This document shows positions 37,414 through 46,994 of a stretch of 64,000 nt of DNA, one piece after another. The notes below the pieces were generated by a model. That model saw nothing but the letters and a program-made list of their open reading frames with translations. It ran no database searches and was not told where the DNA came from. The stretch spans positions 16,514,667 through 16,578,666 of the forward strand of contig NC_058043.1 of assembly GCF_020085105.1 (NCBI RefSeq), given 5' to 3'. The position numbers and the translations under genes were made by a program. This DNA is from Siniperca chuatsi (Eukaryota; Chordata; Actinopteri; Centrarchiformes; Sinipercidae). Numbering within the stretch: the first letter of the stretch is position 1; each line of letters opens with the position of its first letter.

Positions 37414-38205
37414 TCACAAACAGACTGAGGGCAGAATGACTGTGGATTGACAAACTGTAAGATCCTTTAGGACATTTTGCTGCTGAAATCTTTCCTGTAA
37501 ACAAAGCCTCCAGTGTTCCAGGTTGGACTGTATCTCTTTAAGCAGAACAGCTGGGACGCTGAAGGAGTACAGACAACATCTGTGAGCTGCGGTATCTGCC
37601 TGCCATGTTGCTGAAGCTGTAGTCACTATCAGTGGAGTCATAGACAGACAGTTTTCAAAGCTCTTGGTCTGATCAAACCAGTAAGTGACGGGGTAACCCA
37701 ATAAAAGACCAAACACTGTGCACAGGTTCCATTCGTCTGATTTCTCTCCAACATAGTGAGGTTTCTCGGCCTCCGTCAGGTGTTCGAACCCTCTCAGGAG
37801 AAGCAGTAGATCGTGTGCCATGCTCTTCAGCTCTCTTCTGAGCGGGTCAGCGATGGTGGGCTTCTCCAGTGAATGGCAGACATCGATCACAGCCACGTTG
37901 CCATCGTGAAACAGCTGTTCTACATTTGATCTGACTGTAACTGGATTAACAATAAGTGCGTTTCCATTTAAATCCAGTGTGAGAAGTGATTTAGACACGA
38001 GCTGGGAAGACTGCAAAGAGCTCAAATACTGCCGCACCTGATCTGCACTGGCGCCGTTGCTATCGTACAATAAAGCTGGTTTCAATCCCAAATCAACAGC
38101 CAAGACCTGAGCAGCCAGGTCCCGACTCTGAGGGACAGAGAGAGATTTTCTACCAGCAGACAGACATTTATGAGCTGCAGCAACAAAGAGCTCCTGAGTG
38201 GACAT
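37414..38205 (-). CDS. UPF0739 protein, C1orf74 homolog
   Basis: A single coding exon of 263 aa (human C1orf74 is of similar length). I recognise it from QVRQYLSSLQ, GNVAVIDVCHSLEKPTI and NLCTVFGLLLGYPVTYWFDQ. The function is unknown; no catalytic motif, signal peptide or membrane segment was seen. The start is taken at 38205 because TTTCTGCAG at 38208 looks like an acceptor directly before the ATG. An ORF extension to 38232 would begin inside that intron end. An upstream noncoding exon is therefore expected and was not located. It may lie in or near tomm6, which is on the same strand about 580 bp upstream. Confidence 0.88.
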   Translation of the reverse strand: MSTQELFVAAAHKCLSAGRKSLSVPQSRDLAAQVLAVDLGLKPALLYDSNGASADQVRQYLSSLQSSQLVSKSLLTLDLNGNALIVNPVTVRSNVEQLFHDGNVAVIDVCHSLEKPTIADPLRRELKSMAHDLLLLLRGFEHLTEAEKPHYVGEKSDEWNLCTVFGLLLGYPVTYWFDQTKSFENCLSMTPLIVTTASATWQADTAAHRCCLYSFSVPAVLLKEIQSNLEHWRLCLQERFQQQNVLKDLTVCQSTVILPSVCL

Positions 38206-38785
38206 AGCTGCAGAAATCACACAATACACCATTCAAATAAACGAATGTACCAAAATAATACACTTAAGTGACCAGACGTGTTTTGAGGATTTAAAAAATT
38301 CAATTAAAGCTATTATATGGGTCAACGGCAAAAAGGACAGAGACACTCAATGTACAATTCAATGTAATTATTTCTCTCCAGGCCACCTACTGTACGATGA
38401 CATGAAATAAGTTATTCTACAGAAAACTGAGGCTAATACGGGTCAGCAAGATGATTTGTTTTCAAAGTGTAACTAGTAATAAAAGTTTTGTTATAATTTA
38501 TTCATGTCCCTTGTTTCTTCTTTGTTGGTCCAAGACACCTAAAAAGGAACAAAAAGATCATGTCAATTACAAATATGTACCTCTCTAAGCTAATAATTTG
38601 TAACTTTGGCATTAGTTCAAGTGTAGCAGAGACTTTCATGATAAATAACCGCTAACCATAACACACATTAGTGTGGTTAATAGTAATGTAAACTGAATGC
38701 AAATGACAGCACCTCCCTCTGGGCTCTAGTAATGAAGATGATCTCACCATCATCCTAATTTTGGCGGTGGTGCATTTTGACCAGG
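38206..38785 (-). other. tomm6 3'UTR and C1orf74-type upstream sequence
   Basis: No coding exon. A minus-strand AATAAA at 38497-38502 probably ends tomm6. The 290 bases between it and the C1orf74-type start must contain intron or promoter of the latter. Confidence 0.5.
38497..38502 (-). terminator. tomm6: Poly(A) signal, tomm6
   Basis: AATAAA on the minus strand, 284 nt after the tomm6 stop codon. Confidence 0.55.
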
Positions 38786-39954
38786 TTATGTCACGGGCTG
38801 AGGAGACATCAGGTCAAAATCTGAGAGATTTCTTGCCACCCAAACACCAGCTGCAAACAAGCCCAGATTGACCAGAAGATTCCTGAAAAAAAAAATGATT
38901 TGACATGCACCGTGTCATAAATGATGATTTATTCTTACAAGATTAAAGCTTTAAAACAAGCAGCACAACAAACTACATCTAGGTCAGCTGAAAATAAAAA
39001 TACTACATAGTAACTGGCCAGATTAACCTCCTATGGGGCAAAAATTACCTGCTGGGCCCCCATTAACCCTCGTTTCTTCCGCTGTCGGTGCGTTTGGTAC
39101 AGTTTTTCTCTGCTGGAATAATACCTGGCCTCGTGTCTGCTGTGTGGTAATTTGATTAAACATAATTTGGTTTTGGGGCAAAATCTGATAATGATATATC
39201 AGATGATAGTCATTATTGTGGACATGAACACAGAACAAACATTTGCATTTACTAATGACGCTGTAGATACAGACAGAAACTGAGGGGAGAAAAGGGCCGT
39301 TGCAGTCACGTAGTCTGAGTCTCAACAACTGTCCACAAAAAGACATTTGGCTGTCGAAAAATGCTCTTTCCAAATTACCTCATGCATATTTTGGCAATTC
39401 TGTAATGCAATGTCTTGTTACTTATCGACTAATATGTGCACCGATAACTAAACACCATATTATCACAAAACTGAAACAATGAATGTTTTGGAAACTTTAA
39501 CACCCGACCATCTCTATGACAGGGCCCTAAGATCCAGGTGATAAAGCAGGGCCCTCAAAGGTCATGGCAGTGAATATTTTGTTGTAATGGTGCAGTTATC
39601 AACTAAACTACCAGCAGTGGGCCTGGAGCTTTCGGGGGCACCTGGAGTCCTGGGACCACGGGGCAGCTGCCCACTTTGCCCGGTTGGTAACCCAGTCGTG
39701 ATAGTGACAAAAGGGTTTGACTAGTCCAGAAATCCGAGAGAGATTGGACGAGGCAAGGACAAATCTCTGACGCAGTGTGTGCTAACGTTAGCTACAGGGC
39801 TAACGTTAGCACACAGTTCAAGCACATTACACATCATTTTATCCACATTAGCTCACCTTCTGAAGTCGTTTCTGTCTGTTGCAAACCGACAAGCTGAACC
39901 GATCCACTCCATCACACCGGAGGAAGAGCCCTTTTTGCCGTCTGATCCGCTCAT
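38786..39954 (-). CDS. tomm6: Mitochondrial import receptor subunit TOM6
   Basis: Small tail-anchored subunit that stabilises the TOM translocase in the mitochondrial outer membrane. Exons 39857-39954 and 38786-38882 give 195 nt, 64 aa (human 74). The diagnostic stretch [19 protein letters not shown] is followed by the membrane segment [13 protein letters not shown] and the conserved end DLMSPQP. The N-terminal part is shorter and more polar than in mammals. The gene is too small to stand out as an ORF and was found by splicing. It is head-to-head with uqcc2 and lies in human-like proximity to frs3. Its intron carries a 17-bp inverted repeat at 39776-39815. Confidence 0.93.
39776..39815. promoter_or_regulatory. 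Perfect 17-bp inverted repeat built of two GCTAACGTTAGC palindromes
   Basis: Arms TGTGTGCTAACGTTAGC (39776-39792) and GCTAACGTTAGCACACA (39799-39815) are exact reverse complements separated by TACAGG. It sits 42 bp inside the tomm6 intron, about 140 bp from the tomm6 ATG. The structure is certain; the regulatory role is inferred. Confidence 0.5.
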
Positions 39955-40104
39955 CTTGCTAGCGTGCGGTGTAGCGAGAGCGGCAGCAACGAGGGGAGCA
40001 GAGACTGGAGGAGGAAGAGTTTAGATGTAACACAAGTACGGTGTGCGATAAAGCTCAAACCTCAGTCGTCCTCACCCAACTCGATTGTCATTGCATGTCC
40101 AAAG
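39955..40104. promoter_or_regulatory. Bidirectional promoter of tomm6 and uqcc2
   Basis: Only 150 bp separate the two divergent start codons, so both 5'UTRs and the core promoter must fit here or overlap the neighbouring exon. The sequence is GC-rich with CpGs and no TATA box, with GGAGGAAGAG near 40009 as a possible ETS-like site. Confidence 0.7.
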
Positions 40105-42153
40105 ATGTCTGCTACCAGGTACCGGCGGTTCTTAAAGCTGTGTGAGGAATGGCCGCGGGACGAGGCCAAGAAAGGCCGTGATTTGGGAACGTTTCTGCGG
40201 CAGAGAGTAGCTTCAGCCTTCCGTGAGGGTGAAAACACACAGGTACTGTAGTCAGTTTGAGTGACAACACACGGCTCTCCCGCTGCTACATAACACACTG
40301 AGCTAAGCTAAGTGGATAACCGTGAGGACAGCCGGTGATAAGGGTGCTTACTGCCGTCGACCTTGCCTGCCCTGGTCGATTATTGATACCTGTGAACCCA
40401 TGTTATTATGAACATTAAAGCAGCTTTAGAGGCCACTGCTAATGTACTGTAAGTTTGTATCAGTTTGAACCTCATCACATAACATAAAGGCAGTTGGAAC
40501 CAACATTTTCATCCTGTAAACAGTGTTTCACAAGTGGTAGAGTGTACAAGTACAATTTTGAAGTACTTCCACTTAAATATTTACATTGTATGCTACTGTA
40601 TATTTAACTACATGAAAAATATTGTTCTTTTTACTCCACAAAATTTATTTTAAGGGTAGTTATTATAGTACGACTGATATTTTTAAGTTAATACTGATAT
40701 TTATAATTGAGAGTTTTAAAAACTGCATATTCTTTATTAATGTCAACACATCAACAACACAAATACAACAAAAATATACTGTATTGTACTGCAAGTTCTT
40801 GGTACTCGTTGGCCAACATATCTTTTCAAATATAGCTGTAATAAGCTAAAATCGGCCGATAGTATCTGCCTGCAGATGTGGTGGTCGACTTATAGTTACT
40901 AGATACTTTTGAGGTTAACATTTTTATGTTAAACGTGACGAATTTTACAGTATTTAACATAGCCTAGTTAAAAGTAGCTCCACCTCTAAAATGGTCACAT
41001 TATTTAGTATGAATATAAATTAATCCACCAAGCAGTACACCAACAGAAACAGAGCTGTGATTAAATCAACTTTACTCGTGGACTATCATCTCCACTACCG
41101 ATTTTTTTCATGGAACAAATGATCTTGTATTTTCAATTCATTCATTTATCTATGAGGAGAAAGTTTGGTGTTAAAGTTTAATTAAATCCAAAAGTGGGTT
41201 TTTGGCATTCAGATTTATCTTTACAAAAAGTTCCAAATGGTTTTCTTTGTGGAGGATTTATATGTGATGACATCTCACGTTTTAGTTTTCTGTTCTTAAT
41301 GGCACATTTGACCTGTTTGCACTTTTATTGAAGTTTTATTCTATTATAAAATGTCAGTAGCTGTAAAATATCTTATTGTATTTTTTTTTTAATGGAATCT
41401 GTTCGCTTATACTAATGTTCACATTGTTCTCTGAGAAATTGTGTTCCTATCATTTGACGTTTGTCCAATCAATACATTTTTCCCACCAGATCTCCGATTC
41501 AGAGAAGTGCGACCAGATGTATGAAAGTTTGGCCCGCATTAACGGCAACATATACAGACAACGAGTAAGTATTACATGTGCTTCTGTAACTGTAGCTGCT
41601 ATAACTATGCATTAAGAGCTATTTTAATGGATTATTTATTTGCCTAAAATATGAATTAGCTGTCTGTAGCCTCAAGACTGTAAAGAAGACCTTGTGGTGG
41701 TTACTATTTAGCATTCATTCATAAAATATTTTATAGTAAGTACAAAGGTCTCTCTAAACTTGTGTGCTTTGGTGATCAATAACACTGACCAGCACCAACA
41801 TACAATATTGTCTTTCCTGTGAAACTTTTTTATGAATGTGTATTCATGTGGGAAACTTATAAACATATTTAATGCAAACGTGTCATTGTGTCTTTAAACA
41901 GTTTCCTCGTGTAAGAGACACAAGCTTTACTGGAGTTACGGTGGAAGAGTGTAAAGTGCTTTTGTCAGGTATGGACGCACAATATTACATTTATGTTTAT
42001 GGCTATTTACGAAACACACTTTTGTTATTAACTTTTCATTGTGCAGGGAGTGTGCAACAGATGGACGACGATAAAAAGGGTTTGTGGAAGACGTTAATGG
42101 AGAGATTCTCCAAATCACCAGAAGACGTTCCAGAGAAAGCTCCTGAAAAATAA
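40105..42153 (+). CDS. uqcc2: Ubiquinol-cytochrome c reductase complex assembly factor 2
   Basis: UQCC2 works with UQCC1 in the mitochondrial matrix to bind and stabilise newly made cytochrome b for complex III. Exons 40105-40242, 41490-41564, 41902-41968, 42047-42153 give 387 nt, 128 aa (human about 126-136). The N terminus [40 protein letters not shown] and [10 protein letters not shown] are close to the human protein. The basic N terminus acts as the mitochondrial signal. It shares a promoter with tomm6, so two mitochondrial biogenesis factors are likely co-expressed. The 1.2-kb first intron holds an hAT-type repeat end. Confidence 0.96.
40525..40660. mobile_element. hAT-type non-autonomous element fragment in uqcc2 intron 1
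   Basis: GAAGTACTTCCACTTAAATA and TTACATTGTATGCTACTGTA, followed by TACTCCACAAAATT, match one end of the family whose other end is at 45585-45860 (AAGTATTCAGATACTTTATT). Assignment to hAT is from memory of teleost repeats. Confidence 0.5.
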
Positions 42154-42200
42154 CATTTTGTTCCCTCTTCTTTCTTTTCTTTTCTCATTGCATGTATAGA

Positions 42201-42206
42201 AATAAA
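42201..42206 (+). terminator. uqcc2: Poly(A) signal, uqcc2
   Basis: AATAAA 48 nt after the uqcc2 stop codon, followed by a GT-rich element (TTGTTGGTGTC). Confidence 0.8.
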
Positions 42207-42945
42207 GCTTATTGTTGGTGTCTTTATGGACTGTCTTGTTATTTTTATGATCTATTGTAATGGACTTCACAAACTATTTTAACTCTGCAGATGTTAACTG
42301 TGCAGCCTGTAGCTAGCTTTGGGGGGATCAAGACACAATATAAAGAAGGGTGACTAATTCCCTCCACAAACATAAATTAGATTAAAAATACTTTAAATAG
42401 ACAGGTTTTTAATTGCAAGATAATATTTACCTTCACCAAGAAGGGTTTGTTTCTGTGTTCATTTGTCTGTTTGTTAGTTAGGTTGTCTTATGAATGTGTT
42501 TTTAATGAAATTTGGTGGAAACTTAAGCCATGTGCCAAGGACTAAGTGTTTTTGGTCCTTTTTTAAAAAGGATTTCTAAACATAAATAGTTACATACACA
42601 GTTATCCTGCACTGGTGCCACAATATACTACAACATTCCCTTTAAGATTTTCATAAAATATTGCATATGTGCTTAAACATATTACATGCTAAATCTTTCA
42701 TTTTGTTAACCAGGATAAACGTTTTTCCCTCAGTGACATCTCTTAGCCTATGACCCTCTAATACAATAATTCTTATGCAAAGTGACACGAGGCACTCTGT
42801 GACTGAATGAATGTATTCACTATATTTATAGCAGTAACTACAACACAAGACTCTTCATCATAAATGCACATGTGGGACATTCTTTATGTATTAAATAAAA
42901 GCAAACAAATGCAGTTTTACACTTCACTTGAAAAACACCCAAGAA

Positions 42946-42951
42946 TTTATT
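42946..42951 (-). terminator. tspo: Poly(A) signal, tspo
   Basis: AATAAA on the minus strand about 425 nt after the tspo stop codon. Confidence 0.6.
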
Positions 42952-43375
42952 TTAAAAATCTGTAAGACAAGGTGATTCTCATTCACTTCAATTTAAACAT
43001 GGAGCCTGATCAATGTTGCATTTTTGTGTCCAATATGCAAAAATTTTTAAGAGCTTGCACTTTTTTTTAAAAGGATGTATTCAATTTGGGTAACAAAACT
43101 ATCAAAAAGTCAAACATTCAACTTATCCTCATCAACCTGCTCAGGTGTAATCTGCTGCCATATCAGGTGCTGCAAATGACTGTAAACAAACAAGTCTGCT
43201 GGACAAACTATGACTACTTCTCGATGCCCTCATCATGATTTTTAAATAATTTGTGCACATTAGTCAACATATATGCAGATATTGTAATGTCAACCCTCGG
43301 TGATATCAGTTGGACATTCAAATTCAAATGATTCAAAGTGTGAGTAGTTCATTTCAAAGCACACAGAACTGTCGC

Positions 43376-44076
43376 CTACTCTTCTTTTTTCTTCGGGTTG
43401 TCTCTCCATATGCAGTAGTTGAGAGAGGTTGCGAGGCACAGCCAGGACAGGTAGGGCACCATCAGCAGAGTGGCAGTGCGGCTGATGGGATACCAAGACA
43501 CCATGGTGGCTCCGACGGTCCCAGTGAGCAGCACAATGTCAATGAGTGCCTAAATTGGGCGGCAAGAGGGTGTTAAAAGGACACAGATGTAGGATATTGA
43601 GCTTCATCCCCCACAAGCTTCCCATTTGGTCTCCCAATTAAAATAAATAATTACGTTAATGTGTTAAACTTACCCATTTCAGCTTGTGTGCACCAAAGAA
43701 GATAGGAGTCCAGGCCCAGTTCAGAGCTAGCTGCAGCCCATACAGTCCCAGTGGAACCAATGCATCCTCAGTGGCACCTCTCAGCTCTTTCCACACCAGG
43801 TAGGAACCGTACCTGTATAATAAAATATAAAATGGGATCATTTAGATAAGGAGGTTGCATCACAGAGAATAAGACTGCAGGACCCAGTCACGATGATGCT
43901 TACCCCATGCCTGTATACAAACAAGTCCACACTACAGGGAATGCTGCATTTGGTGGGCGCCATGATGGTTTCTGCAGGGTTGGGTACCAGGTCTTCACCT
44001 CTCTGCGCGTGATGTAACCGCCATAGAGCCCTCCCAGGTGTGGCAGGGTGGTCATTCCAAGCATGGGCAGCCACAT
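43376..44076 (-). CDS. tspo: Translocator protein (18 kDa), TSPO
   Basis: Five-helix outer mitochondrial membrane protein binding cholesterol and porphyrins. Exons 43904-44076, 43674-43812, 43376-43549 give 486 nt, 161 aa (human 169). Family motifs are [10 protein letters not shown] (35-44), [31 protein letters not shown] (about 78-97) and the cholesterol-recognition segment LNYCIWR (147-153). The first coding exon follows an acceptor (CTTACCTCAG), so the 5'UTR is spliced. A likely first exon ends with a GTAAGT donor at 44991-44996. Mammals have TSPO (22q13) and TSPO2 (6p21); proximity to tomm6/frs3 recalls the TSPO2 neighbourhood, but the intact CRAC motif is TSPO-like. Orthology between the two is left open. 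Confidence 0.93.
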
Positions 44077-44269
44077 GTTCTGAGGTAAGAGCGGGACACA
44101 TCATAGCTGTTTAACCTCTGCTAGGGCCAGGTATCAAACCTCAATACTCTTTTGGTAATGATCAAAAATGTGAAAAACCAAGCTTTAAAACACCAAGTAA
44201 AGTTGCTTTTTCGAGCTTTTCCACTGAAAACAGCTGCCTCGTGCAACAATAATAAGAAAGGTGAGAGTG

Positions 44270-44520
44270 ACACAAAGCTGTGGGCCAGAAAACCAAAACA
44301 ATGAGCTGAAAGACGCTTTAAAGCGCCGCAGAGCTGAGGGGGACTGCAGTCAGGTGGGAATTCTCTGTGGGTTCATCACTACTAGCGACCTGTTCACATA
44401 CAAGTAGTTATGTGATCCATTGTTAATGTGAAAATATTGATGCTAGCTGCTTTAAACACTCAAACATTAATATCGGCATCTGCCTCATTAAGCCAGTATT
44501 GGTCGGGCTACATTTGAGAA
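44270..44520. repeat. Dispersed repeat upstream of tspo coding sequence
   Basis: Shares AAACCAAAACA, GAGCTGAGGGG, ACTGCAG and TTCTCTGTGGGTT in order with the repeat at about 30400-30480, then ends with AATATCGGCATCTGCCTCAT and GTATTGGTCGGGCTACATTT, a terminus common in fish. It is noncoding. Confidence 0.5.
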
Positions 44521-44996
44521 AGGTATTTTTTAGGCCTGTTAAGGTCTACTCGAGTTTTTGTCAGTTATTACTGGATGTTGACTCAACTTTGAGTTACTAA
44601 ATTTAAGTATACGTGATGTTAACTGATGGATGGATTACCAAACTCAAGCAAGTTCTGTGTTAAAGTCGAGTTTCATGCTCAGCGGCAGTAGGCTTTAATG
44701 AAAATACACTCACTCAAAAACCTAGATTTATAAGCTTTAGAAAACCATTGACAGGTATGGTTGTTTGGCAACACGTTAGAGTCACGCGACACACAGTCGC
44801 AGCCAGACATGCTAATTTTAAAATAATCTGTCTTTTCGTCGTTTTGTGTGGGAAGGCATTATGGCGCACTTATTGGAGGACTCATATAGCGCTAAAAGGC
44901 TCTAGGTCAAAGTTTCGACAACGCAAAGTTACCATCAAAGCTAATTTTACTGTCAATATATTGCTGGTAGGTTATAAGCTGTAACATGTTACTTAC

Positions 44997-45300
44997 TCCT
45001 CACTCAGTTGTCAGCTCCTCCGCACAGTATGTACAGTATGTATGTTGTTTTATCAGACTACTGCGACACAGCGAGATCCTCACGCACGCATGCTGCTATA
45101 TTGTGATATAACGTTAAGTTTGTTGAGCTGGCAGGGCTGCTATCTTATCGGTCTGGTCAGTTAACACACTCCACAGACACTCCCTGCGCTGTCACACCCA
45201 CACAGCCAAACACCGTGACGTCGCAGCGTGCTTAGCAACGATTGGTCGCCAGGACAAGGTCAAGAGAGGACCGACGGTTGGTGAAGTATTTTGGTAGCTA
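44997..45300 (-). other. tspo: Probable tspo first noncoding exon and promoter
   Basis: A consensus donor (minus strand GAGGA|GTAAGTAAC) lies at 44991-44996. Upstream of it the sequence becomes GC-rich, with a CRE-like TGACGTCG at 45216-45223 and an inverted CCAAT box (ATTGG) at 45241-45245. The exon's 5' boundary is not resolved. Confidence 0.5.
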
Positions 45301-45370
45301 AATAAATGTGTTGTATAACGCTGCCGTGTCCCATAAAGTCCAAACGGCACAAAATACAGTCGCTAACGTT
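45109..45370. promoter_or_regulatory. tspo promoter region with CRE-like, CCAAT and TAACGTTA words
   Basis: TAACGTTA at 45109-45116, CRE-like TGACGTCG at 45216-45223, reverse CCAAT at 45241-45245, and CGCTAACGTTAC at about 45361-45371. The words match those at the sirt4 and tomm6/uqcc2 starts. Confidence 0.4.
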
Positions 45371-45584
45371 ACCTTACTTCCTGCTAACTTTGGCCAGCTA
45401 TTACATATTTCCTCGTTGCTTACAAAACACACACAGCTGGATACGTGACTGGATAGGCGACAGCAAAGATTTAAAAAAGGGCAAGATAGTTCCCTCCCCT
45501 TCTCCCTCTCGTAGCCAGCTTCTTTCCCAATGTGTGGTGTTGTAATGGGTTTCTTTCACCACTCTCTACGAAAAGCTAAAATAT

Positions 45585-45860
45585 GCTTCCGGCAGTGGTG
45601 GAGGAAGTATTCAGATACTTTATTTAAGTAAAAGTACTAATACCACACTGTAAAAATACTCTGTTTCATTAAAGGTACGTAACGTAGCCTATAATCGTGA
45701 AAATGTACTTAAAGTATTAAAAGTAAAAGTACTCAATGCAGAAAAATGGCCCCTGTGACTGCTATACTATTATATATTATATCATTAGATTATTACTCAT
45801 GCATAAGCAGCATTTGACTGTTAAAGTTGGTTGAGGTGAAGCTAATTTTTAACTATTTTG
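45585..45860 (+). mobile_element. hAT-type non-autonomous element
   Basis: GGAAGTATTCAGATACTTTA, TTTAAGTAAAAGTACTAATA, ACCACACTGTAAAAATACTC and then CCCCTGTGACTGCTATACTA follow the order of a very common teleost repeat. No transposase is encoded. An opposite end of the family is at 40525-40660. Confidence 0.6.
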
Positions 45861-46150
45861 TAAAGGATTAATCGATTGATTGTTTGGTTTGTAAAAATAA
45901 ATAAATACTATGATTAAAAGCTGTGACAATTATCCAGAGCCCAAAGTCACAATGCTTGTTGTCCAACCAATAGTCCAAACATCTAAATTATTAAAGAGAA
46001 ATTAAAATGATTAAAAGGACAAGCAGCAAATCCTTGTGTTTGAGAAGCTGGAACGATGAAATGTTTGGCATTTGTGCATGAAAAATTATTACAAAACAGC
46101 TGGCAATTAATTTTCTGTCAATCGATTAATGGACTAATCATTTCAGCTGT
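45855..46150. repeat. Dispersed repeat ending in ATCGATTAATGGACTAATCA
   Basis: Contains CAATTATCCAGAGCCCAAAG, TTGTTGTCCAACCAATAGTC and a terminus TCAATCGATTAATGGACTAA, followed by TCATTTCAGCTG. Related copies lie at 59395-59650, 59745-59900 and 59980-60195. Confidence 0.55.
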
Positions 46151-46189
46151 ACTTGTACATTTTCATATGTTTTGTGTGAAAAAATCTTA

Positions 46190-46420
46190 ATTAGTGACAG
46201 TGACATAGTGGTACTTCTCGGGGTCTCTGGCGCAGTAACGCGTGCTGCATCTATATGGGGAACTGTGAGGTGCCCTTTCGTAAATCCTCCTTTGGATAGA
46301 TGTCCTTTTCTGTTCATGGCAATCAATATGTGGAACTTGTTACCCACATAACTCATACTGAATTATGAATGGGATCATTTTCATACTTGAACTGAAACAG
46401 GTTTTAAAGAGGCATCAGTC
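46190..46420 (+). mobile_element. LINE ORF2 3'-terminal fragment (decayed)
   Basis: Plus-strand translation around 46258-46350 gives C-EVPFRKSSFG (then a stop) followed by MSFSVHGNQYVELVTH. This resembles the C-terminal end of a LINE ORF2 in fish (PFRK..FG..SFS..G...W). Stops show it is dead. A LINE-like tail AATAAAGGAATTTTGGATTT near 47212 may be its 3' end, with a hAT-like element in between. Confidence 0.35.
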
Positions 46421-46649
46421 ATGTAGTCATAAATGATGTGGTGCTCGTCATTGTGTTTTGCTCTGTTTTGTATCTGTTTTTATTGCCTTTTTGGTATTTC
46501 TATGAAGGCTTATTGGCATTGCAAACTAGCTTAGGCTATAAATGCTGTGGTATGTGGCATTGGTCCATGCTATATACTTAGACATACATCCCTATGAAAA
46601 TAAACATAAACAAATAAATAGATACATTTGAACACATTGTTGTTTTGAG

Positions 46650-46994
46650 CTGGGGCTGCACAATTAACCGAAATATTATCGAAATCGCAATATGGTCAAG
46701 TGAAATATCCAAATCGCAGAAGCTGCAGTTTTTTGATGAAGGTAAAATGTGTGACAAAACAACATTATAATGAAGTAGTGTAGTGCTGCAGTGATGCCCT
46801 GGCCTACAAATCTTGTTCTCCAGATGTATGAAAACATGTTTGTTTGGTACAGACCCCAACAAATGTCACATCAATATGATGTTTTTTCAGTGATGCAAAA
46901 TTATCATTCCCACTAATCGTGAATCATATCGCAAACGTAATATCTGTCAAAATAATCGCAATATGATTTTTCTTACCATATCGTGCAGCCCTAG
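46650..46994. mobile_element. Non-autonomous DNA transposon with GGGCTGCAC terminal inverted repeats
   Basis: Left end CTGGGGCTGCACAA and right end TCGTGCAGCCCTAG are inverted repeats with two mismatches. Interior text (AATCGCAATATGGTCAAG, CACTAATCGTGAATCATATC) matches a widespread teleost element. There is no ORF. Confidence 0.65.

Larger units (their letters stand above)
42154..43375. other. Convergent 3' ends of uqcc2 and tspo
   Basis: uqcc2 ends at the signal 42201-42206 and tspo (minus strand) at 42946-42951, leaving about 740 bp between the two transcripts. A stretch at about 42430-42560 (TTTCTGTGTTCATTTGTCTG ... AATGAAATTTGGTGGAAAC) resembles a worn dispersed repeat. No coding exon was seen. 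Confidence 0.5.

Noticed and set aside
38206-38232. Upstream start for the C1orf74-type protein (MVYCVISAA...)
   Set aside because: The extra codons include TTTCTGCAG, a typical intron end directly before the next ATG.
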